Source of the DNA: JANQGH01 sp039177555
Lineage (GTDB): Bacteria; Pseudomonadota; Alphaproteobacteria; DSM-16000; Inquilinaceae
Length of the DNA: 64,000 nt
NCBI GenBank assembly: GCA_039177555.1
Contig: JBCDFV010000004.1
Span: 1-64,000, forward strand
Direction of reading: 5' to 3'
Below the pieces are notes generated by a model. That model did no database searches, was not told the DNA's origin, and saw nothing but the letters and a program-made list of their open reading frames with translations. Position numbers and translations under genes: made by a program. Each line of letters begins with the position of its first letter. The stretch's first letter is position 1. Below are positions 1 to 7,727 of the stretch, piece after piece.

Positions 1-130
1 CGTCTATGGCGAGTTCGCCGACGAAAAGGCACTGGCCGATTTCAAGGCACACGATCTCTATCAGCAATCGATTGGTATCGTCCGGCCGCTCCGCGACCTC
101 AGAGTGGCCGCAGACTATGAAGTTCCGTAA
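1..130 (+). CDS. Dabb-domain (stress-responsive A/B barrel) protein, C-terminal fragment
   Basis: The open frame runs in from the window edge and stops with TAA at 128-130, leaving 42 residues. The end, with a PxxDxRVAADYEVP-like tail preceded by an E-x-ALADFKAH-x-LYQQ segment, matches the last helix and strand of the Dabb fold (PF07876). These are small dimeric alpha/beta-barrel proteins, mostly of unknown function. The 5' part is outside the window, so length and start cannot be judged. I first considered a Cas2 end because of the nearby CRISPR array, but the residues fit Dabb much better. The 256 bp that follow show no gene. Confidence 0.6.
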   Translation, partial: VYGEFADEKALADFKAHDLYQQSIGIVRPLRDLRVAADYEVP

Positions 131-386
131 AGGCGACGGCGCAAGTAAGGCCGCCGCCGCGCGGGATTCGAGCCGGCTGGTGTCCAGGACAGGGTTGTTT
201 TTCGGCGCGACGGTGCCCCCCATTTCGGCCAAGAAGCGGCCTTGAAAGCATCATCCGGGCACCGCGTTTTTCGCACGCTATGGCCGCAAATCGGGGTCAG
301 TTTCTCGCCCCAAGGTCGGACGGTCCGGCCTTGGGCCGATGAACGGCATCGGCCCGTCACATCCGATGAAATTGGAGGAAGATCCA

Positions 387-632
387 ATGAGGAAGACCCC
401 GATAGCCATGGCTCTGGCCGCCTTCCTGGCGTCCACGGCCGCCATCGCTGCCGAAGGGGACTTCGTGGCAGCCGATACCAACATCGACGGCATGCTCTCT
501 CTCGACGAGGTGCTCGCCATGCACCCCGAAGCGACGGAAGAGACGTTCATCGCCGCCGACCTGAACGGTGACGGCATGTTGTCGGAAGAGGAGTACGAAG
601 CGGCGACCAATGGCGCGGTCACCACACAGTAG
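387..632 (+). CDS. Exported EF-hand protein, 81 aa
   Basis: The protein has a signal peptide at residues 1-22 (MRKT, a hydrophobic core, then an A-I-A-A cleavage region) and two canonical 12-residue calcium loops: DTNIDGMLSLDE at about 30-41 and DLNGDGMLSEEE at about 58-69. Both keep Asp at loop positions 1, 3 or 5 and Glu at position 12. It is therefore probably a periplasmic calcium-binding protein, perhaps a buffer or sensor; no enzyme domain is present. The ATG at 387 was chosen over an upstream in-frame ATG at 339 because it follows TTGGAGGAA at 372-380 and begins directly with the signal peptide. A hairpin terminator follows at 666. Confidence 0.85.
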   Translation: MRKTPIAMALAAFLASTAAIAAEGDFVAADTNIDGMLSLDEVLAMHPEATEETFIAADLNGDGMLSEEEYEAATNGAVTTQ

Positions 633-665
633 GCTCCTGCCAAACTCTCCATGACGAAGGACGAT

Positions 666-693
666 GCCCCCGTCGCGAGAGCGGCGGGGGCAT
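666..693 (+). terminator. Intrinsic-type terminator after the EF-hand gene
   Basis: An 11-bp stem (GCCCCCGTCGC at 666-676 against GCGGCGGGGGC at 681-691, one G-T wobble) encloses a GAGA tetraloop. The T-tract behind it is weak (ATTT). It lies 34 bp after the EF-hand stop and directly abuts the trailer end of the CRISPR array. Confidence 0.6.
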
Positions 694-705
694 TTGCCAT
701 GCGCA

Positions 706-2259
706 CCGTTCATCCCCGCGCCTGCGGGGAGCGGCTGGTCAATCTCCTTCAGGACAAGTACGAGGACGGTTCATCCCCGCGCGTGCGGGGAACGGTCTAT
801 GCGCTTTTCGTGGTCGGCCTCGTTTTCCGGTTCATCCCCGCGCGTGCGGGGAACGGCGCGCTTATGATCGGCCCCAGTTCGATGAAGGCGGTTCATCCCC
901 GCGCGTGCGGGGAACGGCGATCTTGGCCAGGGCCTCAATGCGTCGGCGGCGGTTCATCCCCGCGCGTGCGGGGAACGGGAGATCGACGCCATGGACCCTG
1001 CGATCGGCGACGGTTCATCCCCGCGCGTGCGGGGAACGGGACCAGTCGGACCACGACCAGTGCCTCGCCCGCGGTTCATCCCCGCGCGTGCGGGGAACGG
1101 TCTGAGACGATCCAGCAGCGATGGCAGAGTGTCGGTTCATCCCCGCGCGTGCGGGGAACGGCACAGCGACCTCGATTGGCCCTGCGACCAACACGGTTCA
1201 TCCCCGCGCGTGCGGGGAACGGTCGGCGCTCCCGTACTGACGACAGAATTTGACCGGTTCATCCCCGCGCGTGCGGGGAACGGTCGAAGACAATCTGCCG
1301 AAGTCCGGCGGCTACCGGTTCATCCCCGCGCGTGCGGGGAACGGATTCTCAGGCCGGTCATCGGGCATGGCATTGGCGGTTCATCCCCGCGCGTGCGGGG
1401 AACGGGTTGCGTAGCAGTATCGCCAGCGCCCAGGGGTCGGTTCATCCCCGCGCGTGCGGGGAACGGCTCCTCGAACGTCACACCCTGATGGCTAAACCCG
1501 GTTCATCCCCGCGCGTGCGGGGAACGGCCGTCGCCGCCTGCCGCCGGCGAACCGACGAACGGTTCATCCCCGCGCGTGCGGGGAACGGACAACGTGAAGC
1601 CGATCACGACCGACATCACGCGGTTCATCCCCGCGCGTGCGGGGAACGGCCGTTCGCCGGACCTAACTAGATGGAGCCGTCCGGTTCATCCCCGCGCGTG
1701 CGGGGAACGGGCGGCGCATGAGGAAATCCGCGACCTGCCGATCGGTTCATCCCCGCGCGTGCGGGGAACGGCATACCCGAACAAGGTGAGCAGGCAGGCG
1801 GCGCGGTTCATCCCCGCGCGTGCGGGGAACGGTCGTAAAGTCCCTCGCACTGTCCATCCAAACTCGGTTCATCCCCGCGCGTGCGGGGAACGGACGAGCG
1901 TGTCCAGAACGCCGATCAGCACGCCCGGTTCATCCCCGCGCGTGCGGGGAACGGAAGGAGCCATGACCATGGCGAAAAGGAACCCGCGGTTCATCCCCGC
2001 GCGTGCGGGGAACGGCATTTGCCAGTTCGTCGCGCGCGGCAGAAACGCGGTTCATCCCCGCGCGTGCGGGGAACGGAGCGGATTTCCCCCTCTAGGGGAT
2101 TTTGCCCTCGGTTCATCCCCGCGCGTGCGGGGAACGGCCGGCCAATCTGGCGCTCAAACGCTCGACCACCGGTTCATCCCCGCGCGTGCGGGGAACGGAT
2201 CGGGTCAGCCAGGCCGCCTTTCGAGGTGGCCGGTTCATCCCCGCGCGTGCGGGGAACGG
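706..2259 (-). CRISPR. Type I-E CRISPR array, 26 repeats and 25 spacers
   Basis: A 29-bp repeat recurs with an exact 61-bp period from 706 to 2231, so all 25 spacers are 32 bp. Each repeat contains a CCCCGC/GCGGGG hairpin and begins CGGTTCAT on the plus strand. On the minus strand it reads CCGTTCCCCGC...GCGGGGATGAACCG, which is the type I-E (E. coli-like) repeat in crRNA sense, giving an 8-nt handle ATGAACCG. Repeats 2-26 are identical. Repeat 1 (706-734) differs at three positions (second base G to C, a G to C in the loop, and A to G near the 3' end). A degenerate terminal repeat marks the leader-distal end, so transcription is leftward from a leader right of 2260. No cas gene is present in the 62 kb to the right or the 0.7 kb to the left. 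Confidence 0.97.
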
Positions 2260-2417
2260 TCTTCCTGTAATCTACTGAAACGGAAGGGTTTTCAGAAGGG
2301 CGTTGCGGCCACCGGCGTTTGGGGGCGCCATTTCCGTCCCGCTATCCCCGGGCCGGCACGTGGTCGATGGTGCGAAAGGCGACAGCCTCGGGCGGCCGAC
2401 CGCGCCAGGGCGGCGTC
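2260..2417 (-). promoter_or_regulatory. Predicted CRISPR leader and promoter region
   Basis: This is the non-coding stretch between the leader-proximal repeat and the end of the metallopeptidase gene. The 60 bp next to the array (2260-2320) are less GC-rich than the surroundings. On the minus strand they read through CTTCTGAAAAC, TTTCAGTAGATTACAGG and AAGA into the first repeat, as expected for a leader. I cannot assign convincing -35/-10 boxes or an IHF site. The call rests on array polarity (repeat sense and the position of the degenerate repeat). Confidence 0.6.
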
Positions 2418-2816
2418 TCACGGGGCCTGGGCCTCCAACGCCTCCATATCTTCGTCCGACAGGCCGAAATGGTGGCCGATCTCGTGGATCACCACGTGGC
2501 GCACGATGCGGTCCAGCGCCTCGCCCGTGGCGTGCCAATAGGCCAGGATCGGCTTGCGGTAGAGAAAGATGTGGTTGACGTCGTGCCGCACCACGAAGCC
2601 CTCCTGCTCGCCGAAGGGCACGCCGCTGTAGAGGCCGAGCAGGTCGTACGGGCTCTCAAGCTCCATCTCAGCGACGGTTTCGGCGTCCGGCAGATCGACC
2701 ACGTGCAGCGCGACGCCGGCGATTAGCTCGCCCACAGGCTCGGGTAAGGCCTTCAGCGCATCGTGCGCCAGGGCCGTGAACGCGTCCAAGGACGGTTCGG
2801 CATAGACCCCGGTCAA
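2418..2816 (-). CDS. Zincin-like metallopeptidase family protein (minimal MMP-like domain)
   Basis: This 132-residue protein ends with HEIGHHFGLSDEDM, where HExxH is at residues 111-115. It is the small zincin family PF06262 (TTHA0227-like), in which a minimal metalloprotease core is nearly the whole protein. Zinc binding is predicted from the two motif histidines and a downstream acidic residue; substrates of the family are unknown. The start appears to be TTG at 2816: no ATG or GTG is in frame near the expected N-terminus, and family members usually begin a few residues before the FxxLxxxAL segment seen here at about 13-21. It is divergent from phhB, with 90 bp between them. Confidence 0.8.
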   Translation of the reverse strand: MTGVYAEPSLDAFTALAHDALKALPEPVGELIAGVALHVVDLPDAETVAEMELESPYDLLGLYSGVPFGEQEGFVVRHDVNHIFLYRKPILAYWHATGEALDRIVRHVVIHEIGHHFGLSDEDMEALEAQAP

Positions 2817-2906
2817 TGTGATGCGCCCGCTTGACGGCGCGGCGCGGCGGCGTCATGTCCAGCAGCATCGAAAACGCGAGACGGCTGGACGAAAGGACAA
2901 GCAGCG

Positions 2907-3194
2907 ATGACGGAAAAACTAGGCGAACCGGCGCGGGCGGCGGCAATCGGCAACCTGGCGGGCTGGCAGGAGGTCGAGGGTCGCGATGCCATATTCAAGA
3001 CCTTTCAGTTCAAGGACTTCAACGCGGCCTTCGGCTTCATGGCGCGCGCCGCCCTGATGGCGGAAAAGATGGACCACCACCCGGAATGGTTCAACGTCTA
3101 CAATCGGGTCGAGGTCACCTTGACGACCCACGATGCCGGCGGCGTCAGCCAGAAGGACATCGATCTGGCCGCGTTCATGGACGGAGCGGCCTGA
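2907..3194 (+). CDS. phhB: 4a-hydroxytetrahydrobiopterin dehydratase (PCD/DCoH)
   Basis: At 95 residues this is the usual length for pterin-4a-carbinolamine dehydratase, which dehydrates the 4a-hydroxy cofactor produced by aromatic amino-acid hydroxylases and so recycles tetrahydrobiopterin. The signature EKMDHHPEW at 53-61, followed by a VYNRVEVTLTTHDAGG segment, carries the two active-site histidines and the strand seen across the family. No phenylalanine hydroxylase is next to it, so the partner enzyme must be elsewhere, or the protein may serve another pterin-dependent role as noted for some bacterial members. The stop at 3194 is 4 bp from the end of the convergent SDR gene. Confidence 0.93.
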   Translation: MTEKLGEPARAAAIGNLAGWQEVEGRDAIFKTFQFKDFNAAFGFMARAALMAEKMDHHPEWFNVYNRVEVTLTTHDAGGVSQKDIDLAAFMDGAA

Positions 3195-3198
3195 CGGC

Positions 3199-3960
3199 CT
3201 ATTTCGGCGCCAGCCGTATCGCGCCGTCCAGCCGCACGACCTCGCCGTTCAGCAAAACGTTGTCCGCGATGGCGAGGACCAGTTTGGCGTACTCTTCCGG
3301 CTGGCCCAACCGGTGCGGGAACAGGGTCGTGGCAACCAGGCTTTCCTTCACCTCGTCAGGCATGGTCAGCAGCATTGGCGTCGCGATCAGGCCGGGCGCG
3401 ATGGTCATGACCCGGATGCCGTGGCGGGCGAGTTCGCGCGCGGCCGGCACCGTCAGCCCGACCACGCCGCCCTTCGACGCGCTGTAGGCCGCCTGGCCGA
3501 TCTGGCCCTCATAGGCCGCGACCGAGGCGGTGTTGATGATCAGGCCGCGTTCGTCCGTGTCAAGCGGGTCCAGCGCCGCCATTTCGGCCGCCGCCAGGCG
3601 CATCATGTTGAAGGTGCCGATCAGATTGACCCGGATGGTGCGCTCAAAATCGGCCAGCGGCAGCGGCCCTTCCCGGCCAACGATCCGGCCCGCCGTCGCG
3701 ATCCCGGCGCAATTGACCAGCAGCCGCACCGGCCCATGGGCCTCGCGCGCCCGCTGAAACGCCGCCACTGCCGATGTTTCCTGCCCGACATCGGTTTCGA
3801 TGCCGATGCCATCGATATCCCGCGCCACGCGGGCGGCCGCCGCGCCATCCAGATCGGCGATCGCGACCCGTGCGCCCGCCGCGGCCAAGGCGCGCGCGCT
3901 TGCCTCGCCCATTCCGGACCCGCCCCCGGTGACCAGGGCCGCCAATCCATCGACGTTCAT
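3199..3960 (-). CDS. SDR family oxidoreductase, 3-hydroxyacyl-CoA dehydrogenase type II-like
   Basis: A 253-residue classical short-chain dehydrogenase. The cofactor loop TGGGSGMG is at 11-18, an Asp at the end of the second strand (IADLD, about 35-37) predicts NAD rather than NADP, NCAG is at 83-86, and the catalytic Ser146, Tyr159 and Lys163 are in place (YSASK). The TGGxSG(M/L)G variant and the sequence IAPGLIATPML resemble the HSD17B10/type II 3-hydroxyacyl-CoA dehydrogenase branch, which oxidises (methyl-)hydroxyacyl-CoA in fatty acid or isoleucine breakdown. Substrate assignment is inference; no acyl-CoA genes lie nearby. Confidence 0.85.
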   Translation of the reverse strand: MNVDGLAALVTGGGSGMGEASARALAAAGARVAIADLDGAAAARVARDIDGIGIETDVGQETSAVAAFQRAREAHGPVRLLVNCAGIATAGRIVGREGPLPLADFERTIRVNLIGTFNMMRLAAAEMAALDPLDTDERGLIINTASVAAYEGQIGQAAYSASKGGVVGLTVPAARELARHGIRVMTIAPGLIATPMLLTMPDEVKESLVATTLFPHRLGQPEEYAKLVLAIADNVLLNGEVVRLDGAIRLAPK

Positions 3961-4053
3961 TGTCCCAGCGTCCGCCTACGCCTAGTTTCCTTGCGGCAGT
4001 GGTAGCATGGACGATAAAAGGCGCCCAGACGAGACGGGCGAGTGGCGGTTGCG

Positions 4054-4617
4054 ATGTTCAAAAATGTTCCAGCCTCGGCGCTTTTCCTGACGGCGCTTGG
4101 CCTGATCCCGCTCTACGGGTTCGCGCTGGCGATCTGGTTCATCGGGCTGAACGCGGACGGCCAGTTGACCGACGACGCGCGCGCCTGGATGGGCTTTCTG
4201 GTCAATGCCCAGCTCATATACACCGCCCTGATCGCCAGCTTTCTGGGCGCCATCCATTGGGGCCTGGCCATGGCGAACATCGGCTGGGAACGGCAGATCC
4301 GCCCCGATCCGGAACGGTGGGACGATGGCGGCCAGGGCACGCCACGCTACGAACCGGCCGTGCGCCAGATGCTGTACAGCGTGGCGCCGTGCCTGTTCGC
4401 CTGGGCCTTCGTCCTGATGTTCCAGTTTTTCTTCGTCGCCTGGCCGCCGCTGTTGTTGATGATGCTGCTGTTGCTCGGCGTCTATGTCGGCGACCGCAAC
4501 GCGGTTAGGTACCGGCTGGCACCGCCCTGGTTCACGGAGCTGAGGGCACCGGCGACGATCGCGGCTGAAGTCGCGCTTCTGATCACCTTGCTGGCGTCAA
4601 CGCCGGCCACGAGGTAG
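4054..4617 (+). CDS. DUF3429 family integral membrane protein
   Basis: The product is a 187-residue membrane protein with about five hydrophobic segments: near the N-terminus (ALFLTALGLIPLYGFALAIWFI), around the diagnostic SFLGAIHWGLAM, two around FAWAFVLMFQFFF and LLLMMLLLLGV, and one at the C-terminus. The FLGxxHWG motif identifies DUF3429 (PF11911), an inner-membrane family of unknown function common in Proteobacteria. The ATG at 4054 is preferred; an in-frame GTG at 4042 is possible but has no better ribosome-binding site. Its 3' end faces the methyltransferase gene 14 bp away. Confidence 0.82.
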   Translation: MFKNVPASALFLTALGLIPLYGFALAIWFIGLNADGQLTDDARAWMGFLVNAQLIYTALIASFLGAIHWGLAMANIGWERQIRPDPERWDDGGQGTPRYEPAVRQMLYSVAPCLFAWAFVLMFQFFFVAWPPLLLMMLLLLGVYVGDRNAVRYRLAPPWFTELRAPATIAAEVALLITLLASTPATR

Positions 4618-4631
4618 GCCGTCGGCCGAGA

Positions 4632-5498
4632 CTACCAGTCGACCGCTGCCGGGCCCGTCTTTTCCAACCAAAGGCTGGTCTCTCGCCCGCCATCGATGAT
4701 CGGGATGCGGCCGGCGCCGCCGGCGGCAACCACCTCGGCCATCCGGGTCGCCACATAGTGGCTGGCGAACAGGGGGCGGAACCCGCCGGCGGCCAGCAAG
4801 GCGGCGACGACCTGCTGTTCGTTGTAGCCGCGCCAGGCCCAGTCGGCGAAATAGTCGTCGGGCAGGCAGATGTCGTGGAAATGAACCAGAACGCCTTCCG
4901 GCAGGCAGGGCAGGACGCGGCCGACCAACCAGTCCACATCCGTTCCCGGCTGGGCCAGATGGCTGGAATCGATGAACAGAATGTCCCCCGCCTCCAGCGC
5001 CGCGAACGGCTCGATCGGCGCGTCTTGGACCAGGCTGGGGACATGGTTCAGCGACAGGCGCGCGATGTCGGCACGCGGCGTCGGGTCGATCGCGGTGAAG
5101 TCGCACCCAATCTGGCCGTCGAACAGAGCGCGGACCATGAACCGGGTTGAGTGGCCGGAGCCGACCTCGACAATCCTACGCGGCTGACACTGGCGCACCA
5201 TGACATAGGCGGCCGCGCCGTCCAGCCGGCTGAACCAGCCCTGTGGCCAGCGCGGTTCCGGCGGCTCGCCACCCAGGCCGACCAGCACATCGCTGAAATC
5301 GTCGATCAGATCCAAAACGGCCGCGAACACGGGTTCGGCGGCGTGAAACAGGCCCTCGAACGGCGCGTAGGACGGCACCTCTTTGGCAAGCTGGTCGGCG
5401 TGTCGATAGGGAATGAAAAAGCCCTGGGGTTTCAGCCCCAGCACCGTCGACAGGCCCATGCGCAGACGCCGAAACGAAGGTCCGTTGTTTTTCGTCAC
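4632..5498 (-). CDS. Class I SAM-dependent methyltransferase family protein
   Basis: A 288-residue protein whose central part has the Rossmann methyltransferase fold. Motif I is EVGSGHS at 111-117 after RRIV. An acidic residue follows the second strand (AIDPTPR), and a LFIDSSHL segment matches the post-motif region of Methyltransf_24-type enzymes. The N-terminal about 100 residues are not conserved in a way I recognise and may supply acceptor specificity. Such enzymes often modify small molecules or sugars. No transferase, polymerase or carrier gene is near, so the substrate is unknown. Confidence 0.75.
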   Translation of the reverse strand: MTKNNGPSFRRLRMGLSTVLGLKPQGFFIPYRHADQLAKEVPSYAPFEGLFHAAEPVFAAVLDLIDDFSDVLVGLGGEPPEPRWPQGWFSRLDGAAAYVMVRQCQPRRIVEVGSGHSTRFMVRALFDGQIGCDFTAIDPTPRADIARLSLNHVPSLVQDAPIEPFAALEAGDILFIDSSHLAQPGTDVDWLVGRVLPCLPEGVLVHFHDICLPDDYFADWAWRGYNEQQVVAALLAAGGFRPLFASHYVATRMAEVVAAGGAGRIPIIDGGRETSLWLEKTGPAAVDW

Positions 5499-5554
5499 TT
5501 TTTAGCCCCGTGGCCGCGAGCGCGGCCCAGCTTTGAAAACCCAACGTAGCCGAC

Positions 5555-6385
5555 TTACGGCACCAACTCCATGCCCTCGCGCGCGGCTACCGTGCCGGGC
5601 CTTGCCTCTGCCGCGGCCGCCTCGATGGCGAACATGCGCTCGTCGCTGTTCATCGGGTTGTGATGAAACAGCACAACCTTTTCCACTCCGGCGGCATCCG
5701 CAACCCTGATCGCCTCCTGCCAGGTTGAATGGCCCCAGCCGACATGACGTTCATACTCGTCGTCGGTGAACATGGCATCGTACACCATGATGTCGGCATT
5801 GCGGCAAAAGTCGACGATCGTTTGGTCCAACTCGCCCTTTCGGTGTTCGGTGTCGGTGATAATGCAGATCGCCTTGTCGCCATGCTCGATCCGGTAGCCG
5901 CAGGCCCCGTTCGGATGGTTCAGCCAACAGGTCCTTAACGTCACGCCGGGCACGGGTTCCTGCACCAGGCCGCATTCAAAATCGTGAAATCGGCACGAAC
6001 GGAAGACCTCGATCGGAACCGGGAAAAGGGGCGCCATCATCATGTTGCACAGCACCGATTTCAGGCTGCTGTCCGGCACCAGATGACCGGCATAGAAGTG
6101 AACCTGCGTATCCGGCGCGTAGGCCGGGGCAAAAAACGGGATGCCGCAGATATGGTCCCAATGGGTATGGGTGAAGAAGATCTTCACCTCCCGCCGCCCC
6201 TCGCGCAGCAGCTTACGGCCCAGCCCCATCAAGCCGCTGCCGCCGTCGATGACCAGCACTTCGCGACCGCATCTGATCTCAAAACATGTCGTGTTGCCGC
6301 CAAACTGGACCGTGGTCGGGCCCGGCACGGCAATGCTGCCACGCGTGCCCCAAAACCTGATCGAGAAGACGTCCTGGTCGGTCAT
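5555..6385 (-). CDS. MBL-fold metallo-hydrolase
   Basis: A 276-residue metallo-beta-lactamase-fold protein. It opens with the FWGTRGSIAVPGP and FGGNTTCFE motifs of the group that includes bacterial class II-like cyclic nucleotide phosphodiesterases and related hydrolases. The metal motif HTHWDH is at 73-78, with further ligands probably in LNHPNGACGYRI, ITDTEH and the C-terminal FHHNP. Two metal ions are expected. The reaction is not determined by sequence: a cyclic-nucleotide or phosphoester hydrolase is possible, and an adenylate cyclase gene exists at 57.6 kb, but no link is shown. It stands alone, with a 435-bp gap before the response regulator. Confidence 0.83.
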   Translation of the reverse strand: MTDQDVFSIRFWGTRGSIAVPGPTTVQFGGNTTCFEIRCGREVLVIDGGSGLMGLGRKLLREGRREVKIFFTHTHWDHICGIPFFAPAYAPDTQVHFYAGHLVPDSSLKSVLCNMMMAPLFPVPIEVFRSCRFHDFECGLVQEPVPGVTLRTCWLNHPNGACGYRIEHGDKAICIITDTEHRKGELDQTIVDFCRNADIMVYDAMFTDDEYERHVGWGHSTWQEAIRVADAAGVEKVVLFHHNPMNSDERMFAIEAAAAEARPGTVAAREGMELVP

Positions 6386-6820
6386 CGCGCCTTCGGTGCT
6401 TGAATGCCACTAAAGCGCGAGTCTGGCAGCCGCTCTGGATCGAGTCGAGCCAAAAGGACGGCGCCAAAGCGATGTTGGCCAGGACGCGATGCCGGCGTCG
6501 GCCAACCGCCGGGCGCACAAGCCAGGGCGCGGCGCTGGTTGAAAGCCGTCCTGGTCGGTGCCGCTGTCATCGGAGTGGCGACACGTCAGGGCGCATGGTT
6601 GCAAAATGGGTCCATTGGCAAGGTGTCTCGCCCCGGCTGTTCCGTCGGCGCGGTCGTCGTGTCGTTGCGTTTGTTCGCTCGTAAGGACGATTGCGGTCTC
6701 GAAGACGGAGATCAGCACGCAACGGAATGCGACCGCTGTGTCGGCCATCACAGGCGCGTGATTGCACGTGAGGGCTATGCCAGGGCATACGGCCCACGCC
6801 GTCGGATCGCCGGCCGATTT
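6386..6820. other. Intergenic region, 435 bp, no gene recognised
   Basis: Both flanking genes are on the minus strand. Open frames here are overlaps of neighbours or have no recognisable domain. I see no strong terminator, tRNA or repeat. The promoter of the MBL hydrolase should lie near 6386-6450. The remainder may be the 3' untranslated region of the response-regulator gene or a decayed gene. Confidence 0.5.
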
Positions 6821-7510
6821 CTACGGAACCAGGCGATAGCCGCCGGGCTCCGTCACCAGGATCTGGGCGTTGGACGGCTCTTCCTCGATTTTCTGCCGCA
6901 ACCGATAGACATGCGTTTCCAGCGTGTGGGTGGTCACGCCGGCATTGTAGCCCCAGACCTCGCCCAACAGCACATCGCGGCCGACCACCTTCGGACCGAT
7001 GCGATAGAGGTATTTCAGGATCGCCGTCTCCTTTTCGGTCAGGCGGATCTTGCGTTCCGTGTCCTTGTGGACCAGTTGCTTGGCCGCCGGCCGGAACGTG
7101 TAAGGGCCGATCGTGAAGACCGCGTCCTCGCTCTGCTCGAACTGGCGCAGCTGGGCACGCACCCGGGCCAGCAGCATGCCCAGTCGAAAGGGTTTCGTCA
7201 CATAATCGTTGGCGCCGGAGTCCAGGCCGAGGATCTGGTCGGCATCGCTGTCGACGCCGGTCAGCATGATGATCGGACTGCGCACGCCGTTGCGGCGCAT
7301 CAGCTTGCACAGGTCGCGGCCATCCATGTCCGGCAGACCGACGTCCAGAATGATGCAGTCGAAATGGGTGTCCTTGACCTGGGCCAGGCCTTGCGTGCCC
7401 GTCTCGGCCTCAATGGTCGTGAATTCTTCAAGAAGCTGGATCTGCTCGGCCAGAGACGCGCGCAGCGCATCATCATCATCGACCAGAAGAATTTTCTTAG
7501 CTGCCGTCAT
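6821..7510 (-). CDS. OmpR/PhoB-family response regulator transcription factor
   Basis: This 229-residue two-domain regulator has a receiver domain (1-120) with acidic pocket residues in VDDDD at 10-14, phospho-acceptor Asp56 in LDVGLPDMDG, Thr84 and Lys106 in TKPF. A winged-helix DNA-binding domain follows from about 130 to 228, with RLTEKETAILKYL and the recognition helix region THTLETHVYRLRQKI. The ATG at 7510 is chosen because the receiver starts there (MTAAKKILLVDD) behind an AGAAGAG ribosome-binding site; upstream in-frame starts add a non-conserved 38-residue tail. No histidine kinase is adjacent, so it is an orphan regulator in this window and its signal is unknown. Confidence 0.9.
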   Translation of the reverse strand: MTAAKKILLVDDDDALRASLAEQIQLLEEFTTIEAETGTQGLAQVKDTHFDCIILDVGLPDMDGRDLCKLMRRNGVRSPIIMLTGVDSDADQILGLDSGANDYVTKPFRLGMLLARVRAQLRQFEQSEDAVFTIGPYTFRPAAKQLVHKDTERKIRLTEKETAILKYLYRIGPKVVGRDVLLGEVWGYNAGVTTHTLETHVYRLRQKIEEEPSNAQILVTEPGGYRLVP

Positions 7511-7727
7511 CGCTCGATCTCTTCTTTCGATATCGCAACATGTCGGAGATATGTCCTTACCCAGTTCCAATAGCAGGCCCGCAGCCTGAGTGAAACCTCG
7601 TCCCAGAAACCGGCCGATCACCAAAGGGGCGCCTTAGCCATGCTTTGGCGGGTGGGCAGGATTGCCATTGCCAAGCGGACCCCTAACGTCCCATCTAGGG
7701 AGTCGCAGTATCTCTGGCAATTGACCG

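Noticed and set aside
1..130. Possible Cas2 or other cas gene end next to the array
   Set aside because: The residues fit the C-terminus of a Dabb domain, not Cas2. The gene is also followed by an EF-hand gene before the array.
651..2541. Several overlapping long plus-strand frames with repeated VHPRACGER/SSPRVRGT/FIPARAGNG peptides
   Set aside because: They are translations of the CRISPR repeats in three frames, a well-known artefact, and have no ribosome-binding sites.
6404..7573. 389-codon plus-strand open frame across the gap and response regulator
   Set aside because: Most of it is antisense to the regulator's conserved domains, and the part in the gap has no similarity I recognise.
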